From Candidatus Gastranaerophilales bacterium (lineage in GTDB: Bacteria > Cyanobacteriota > Vampirovibrionia > Gastranaerophilales > Gastranaerophilaceae), in assembly GCA_905235825.1 (NCBI GenBank), contig CAJONH010000121.1:1-7717 (forward strand): a stretch of DNA of 7,717 nucleotides, written 5' to 3'. Positions 5,904 through 7,717 of this stretch are shown here, piece by piece. The number at the start of each line of letters is the position of its first letter. Position 1 is the stretch's first letter. Both the position numbers and the translations under genes were made by a program. The notes below the pieces were generated by a model. It was not told where the DNA came from. It made no database searches and was given only the letters and a program-made list of their open reading frames with translations.

Positions 5904-5945
5904 GTTGAAATCATGATGAATACATGGTTTCAGCCTTATTTTTAT
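5904..5945 (+). terminator. Terminator-like hairpin with T-rich tail
   Basis: TGAAATCATG (5906-5915) pairs with CATGGTTTCA (5923-5932) with one G-T pair around a seven-base loop, and GT/GC extend the base. The stretch CTTATTTTTATT follows directly. On the plus strand this fits an intrinsic terminator of modest strength. As it lies about 200 bases upstream of the hydrolase ATG, with no plus-strand gene directly before it, it could block read-through from the smpB-acetyltransferase unit or act as an attenuator in the hydrolase leader. Confidence 0.45.
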
Positions 5946-6072
5946 TCAATGAAATCAACATCTTTGAGATAAGACACTTGTAATATTATTAAAAAGATTT
6001 ATACTGAGAATGTAATACATCCTAAAAGTTAATTCAAATAAATGATTGATGAGTTTAGTTAGATAAAAAATA

Positions 6073-6112
6073 AGTGTTGATAAGCATTTAGGTGCATTTT
6101 AGTGTTCATAAG
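6073..6112. repeat. Two 12-base direct repeats upstream of the hydrolase gene
   Basis: AGTGTTGATAAG (6073-6084) and AGTGTTCATAAG (6101-6112) differ at one base and begin 28 bases apart, 26-65 bases ahead of the hydrolase start. Tandem sites so close to a start codon fit binding by a regulator, but they may equally lie in the transcribed leader. No known consensus is matched. Confidence 0.4.
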
Positions 6113-6137
6113 TCAGATAAAGGTAAAGGAATGATAA

Positions 6138-7445
6138 ATGTCAAATTTTAATGAAGCGGATCATCCGAGAGATGATATAGGCAGATTTACATATAAAAAC
6201 GGCGGAGCAGGCAGTTCTTCAACGGGAGGAATATTAAAAGGAAAAGTTGAATATCCTGATAATAGAGGTGGCGACAGCTCCGAAGGCGGGAAAATCGGCG
6301 ATAAAATCGGTGATATTTTAACCGGTGTTTTAGGTGTTGTATTAAATCCTCAAACAATCAGCACCATATTAAGTATTTTAGCAACAAAATACACTGTTTC
6401 CGAAATGATAAAAATTAAAGAAGAATTGTATGACTATATGGAAAAACATTCAAATTCTTCAAATGTAAATGGTACCAACCCTAATAATAAAGAAACCCAA
6501 AATATCTATGAGAATATTGGATTAGGAATGGATAATTCATTATTAAAAGGTAATGTTGAAAAACAATATAATTTAAATAATATTAGAGGATTTGAAAATC
6601 AAAGAGAAAATGATAATTTAAGAAAAAGATTAGAATATGAAAGAAAAATGGAAGAAAGGGCAAATATTTTATTTTCTTCTATGAGTGATAATAATAAAAC
6701 AAAAAATAATTATCCAAATACATATAATAAAGATGATTACATTCAAAATGTATTAAATACAAATACAGTGATGAAGTCAGTTATGTATGAACCAATTATT
6801 GAACATTATGGATACAATGAAGATTATAAACCCATACACGATACATACAGAAAAATATTAATTGATGCTAATACTTATGCAGGGAAAGCTAATATTGACG
6901 GGTTTTCACCATATTTTTCAGATGCAAATCATAAAACAGGTTTCTATGGCAGAGCCTATATAAATAATAAAGATAAAACCGTTGTTATTGCTTATAAAGG
7001 TACTGATGAAAAGAGTGCAATTGATTGGGTAGGCAATAATTTTTTAATGAAACTAACAAATACAATGCCGATGCAATTTAAAGATGCAGAACAATTTTAT
7101 TTTGATGTAAGAGAAAAACTAATAAGCGAAGGTAAAAATTATAAATTTGACTTTGCAGGATATTCACTGGGCGGTACTTTAGCACAGTTAATGGGAGCAA
7201 AATACGGCAATGAAACCGTAACATTTAATGCTTTCGGTATCGGTCAAATGAAAAATGCCGAAATAAATTATAAAAGTAATATTATTAACTATGGGCATAA
7301 ATATGATGCTGTATACAATATGGGAAATACAATGCAAATAGGTAAAAATGTTTATACAAAAAACGAACATGATAAGGATTTTGTTAAGAATATCAAAAAA
7401 TATCACGAAATGCAGAATATAGGAGATTTAAGAAAAAGATATTAA
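6138..7445 (+). CDS. Lipase class 3-like alpha/beta hydrolase with phage-type HPRD-GRF N-terminus
   Basis: This 435-residue protein appears modular. The N-terminus, FNEADHPRDDIGRF (4-17), carries the HPRDxxGRF motif known from phage head and portal-associated proteins. A Gly/Ser-rich stretch (21-55) and a hydrophobic segment (about 57-86) come next, then an Asn-rich charged linker (about 105-210) with a short coil at 155-178. The C-terminal domain resembles lipase class 3: VVIAYKGT (282-289) supplies the oxyanion strand, followed by DWVGNNF (296-302); GYSLGG (341-346) is the nucleophile elbow with Ser343; Asp390 and His423 are at plausible places for the rest of the triad. A lipid or ester substrate is therefore likely but not shown. 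No Sec signal peptide is present. The start is set by AAAGGA seven bases upstream. A convergent membrane-protein gene overlaps its stop codon by three bases. It may be a secreted effector or a phage-derived enzyme. Confidence 0.8.
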   Translation: MSNFNEADHPRDDIGRFTYKNGGAGSSSTGGILKGKVEYPDNRGGDSSEGGKIGDKIGDILTGVLGVVLNPQTISTILSILATKYTVSEMIKIKEELYDYMEKHSNSSNVNGTNPNNKETQNIYENIGLGMDNSLLKGNVEKQYNLNNIRGFENQRENDNLRKRLEYERKMEERANILFSSMSDNNKTKNNYPNTYNKDDYIQNVLNTNTVMKSVMYEPIIEHYGYNEDYKPIHDTYRKILIDANTYAGKANIDGFSPYFSDANHKTGFYGRAYINNKDKTVVIAYKGTDEKSAIDWVGNNFLMKLTNTMPMQFKDAEQFYFDVREKLISEGKNYKFDFAGYSLGGTLAQLMGAKYGNETVTFNAFGIGQMKNAEINYKSNIINYGHKYDAVYNMGNTMQIGKNVYTKNEHDKDFVKNIKKYHEMQNIGDLRKRY

Positions 7446-7675
7446 AAAAAATTCCATAAAAAATCTATTTTATTTAAAAAAGGTATAATAAGGGTTCCTA
7501 ATATGAACCCTATTATGCCGATTATCCATAAATTTTTATATATTGATTCATTTTCAACTAAGTCATTCTTGATTTTCACTTTAAATATAAGTTCAAAAAT
7601 TAGAATAAGTAATATAAATGTCGTATAATAAAAAATCCTATTAATAAATTTTTTATATAAAATATTAATTTCCAT
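7442..7675 (-). CDS. Small two-helix membrane protein, unknown function
   Basis: The family is not recognised. The 77-residue product has two likely membrane helices (about 13-33 and 48-67) joined by a charged loop KVKIKNDLVENESIYKN, with short tails. There is no Shine-Dalgarno site; TTGTAT and a perfect TATAAT, 17 bases apart, place the transcript start at the ATG. The gene is convergent with the hydrolase gene and their stop codons overlap. A strong terminator-like hairpin lies within the codons of the second helix, which either truncates most transcripts or means the ORF is not a real full-length gene. Small membrane proteins next to lipase-like effectors can act as immunity proteins, but these normally lie on the same strand, so that role is speculative here. 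Confidence 0.5.
   Translation of the reverse strand: MEINILYKKFINRIFYYTTFILLILIFELIFKVKIKNDLVENESIYKNLWIIGIIGFILGTLIIPFLNKIDFLWNFF
7476..7519 (-). terminator. Strong intrinsic terminator-like hairpin between convergent genes
   Basis: GGTATAATAAGGGTTC (7482-7497) pairs with GAACCCTATTATGCC (7505-7519) around a seven-base loop, giving about 15 pairs with one bulged base and one G-T. On the minus strand the stem is followed at once by six T (7481-7476), the classic intrinsic terminator form. On the plus strand, downstream of the hydrolase, the same stem has no T-run and would work mainly as a 3' stabiliser. It lies inside the 77-residue ORF. Confidence 0.65.
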
Positions 7676-7682
7676 ATATTAA

Positions 7683-7711
7683 ATTATAATAAAATTTGTA
7701 TTTATATACAA
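7683..7711 (-). promoter_or_regulatory. Promoter for the 77-residue membrane protein, leaderless layout
   Basis: On the minus strand TTGTAT (7711-7706), a 17-base spacer and TATAAT (7688-7683) are followed by the ATG seven bases later. A transcript beginning at the usual distance would have no 5' leader, consistent with the missing ribosome binding site. Confidence 0.5.
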
Positions 7712-7717
7712 TTACAT

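Larger units (their letters stand above)
5825..6137 (+). other. Non-coding leader region before the hydrolase gene
   Basis: No convincing gene was found in these 313 bases on either strand; the longest readable stretches are under about 35 codons and lack start signals. It holds a hairpin with a T-rich tail (5904-5945), a pair of direct repeats (6073-6112), and the ribosome binding site AAAGGA at 6125-6130. No tRNA or recognised riboswitch is visible. Confidence 0.6.

Noticed and set aside
5870..5976. A plus-strand reading frame of about 33 codons (containing MMNTWFQPYFYSMKSTSLR) as a small or decayed gene.
   Set aside because: There is no start signal, no recognisable family, and it coincides with the hairpin at 5904-5934, so a structural explanation is simpler.
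5291..7525. An 11-base repeat ATGCCGATTAT at 5291-5301 and 7515-7525, near the ends of both minus-strand membrane-protein genes.
   Set aside because: Several chance 11-base matches are expected in a window of this size and composition, and similarity does not extend convincingly.

Overview
This is a chromosomal-looking stretch of a very AT-rich bacterial genome. The best guess at the organism is a gut or environmental member of the Vampirovibrionia/Melainabacteria, for example Gastranaerophilales. That guess rests on a pilin-like protein with an FTLAEALITL-type N-terminus, an AMIN-like envelope protein next to smpB, weak or absent Shine-Dalgarno sites at some genes, and overall composition. 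It is inference: no rRNA or clade-defining marker is present, and other AT-rich phyla are possible.

Left part (1-3256, all on the minus strand). In transcription order: bioD (dethiobiotin synthetase), a DnaJ-type co-chaperone with only one zinc centre, queE (7-carboxy-7-deazaguanine synthase, overlapping dnaJ by 11 bases), then a type IV pilin-like protein with its own likely promoter, and the N-terminus of a radical SAM enzyme cut by the window edge. bioD, dnaJ and queE look like a housekeeping operon. The pilin-like gene and the radical SAM gene form a second close pair.

Middle part (3257-5112, plus strand). A divergent intergenic region leads to a secreted, membrane-anchored AMIN-like protein, then smpB (ribosome rescue) and a GNAT acetyltransferase. 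smpB has no visible Shine-Dalgarno site, while a -10 element lies almost on top of its ATG. The acetyltransferase starts 10 bases after smpB and is probably cotranscribed.

Right part (5113-7717, accessory in character). Two 66-base REP/BIME-like elements (5208-5273 and 5759-5824) bracket a small gene for a multi-pass membrane protein. Each element is made of two facing palindromes with a GTAG-like (or CTAC) tetranucleotide at the outer side, and the palindromes differ by compensatory changes. Next comes a 313-base non-coding leader with a terminator-like hairpin and a pair of direct repeats. It precedes a 435-residue protein that has an N-terminal HPRDxxGRF motif of the kind seen in phage structural proteins, a Gly- and Asn-rich linker, and a C-terminal lipase class 3-like alpha/beta hydrolase domain with a GYSLGG nucleophile elbow. 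A second small membrane protein is encoded convergently, overlapping the hydrolase stop codon, with a strong terminator-like hairpin inside its coding region. Both small membrane-protein genes share the same layout of TTGTAT, 17 bases, a -10 box and an ATG 6-7 bases later, which suggests leaderless transcripts. The most interesting hypothesis is that the hydrolase is an exported effector and one or both membrane proteins are protective partners. That is inference from domain content and position only.
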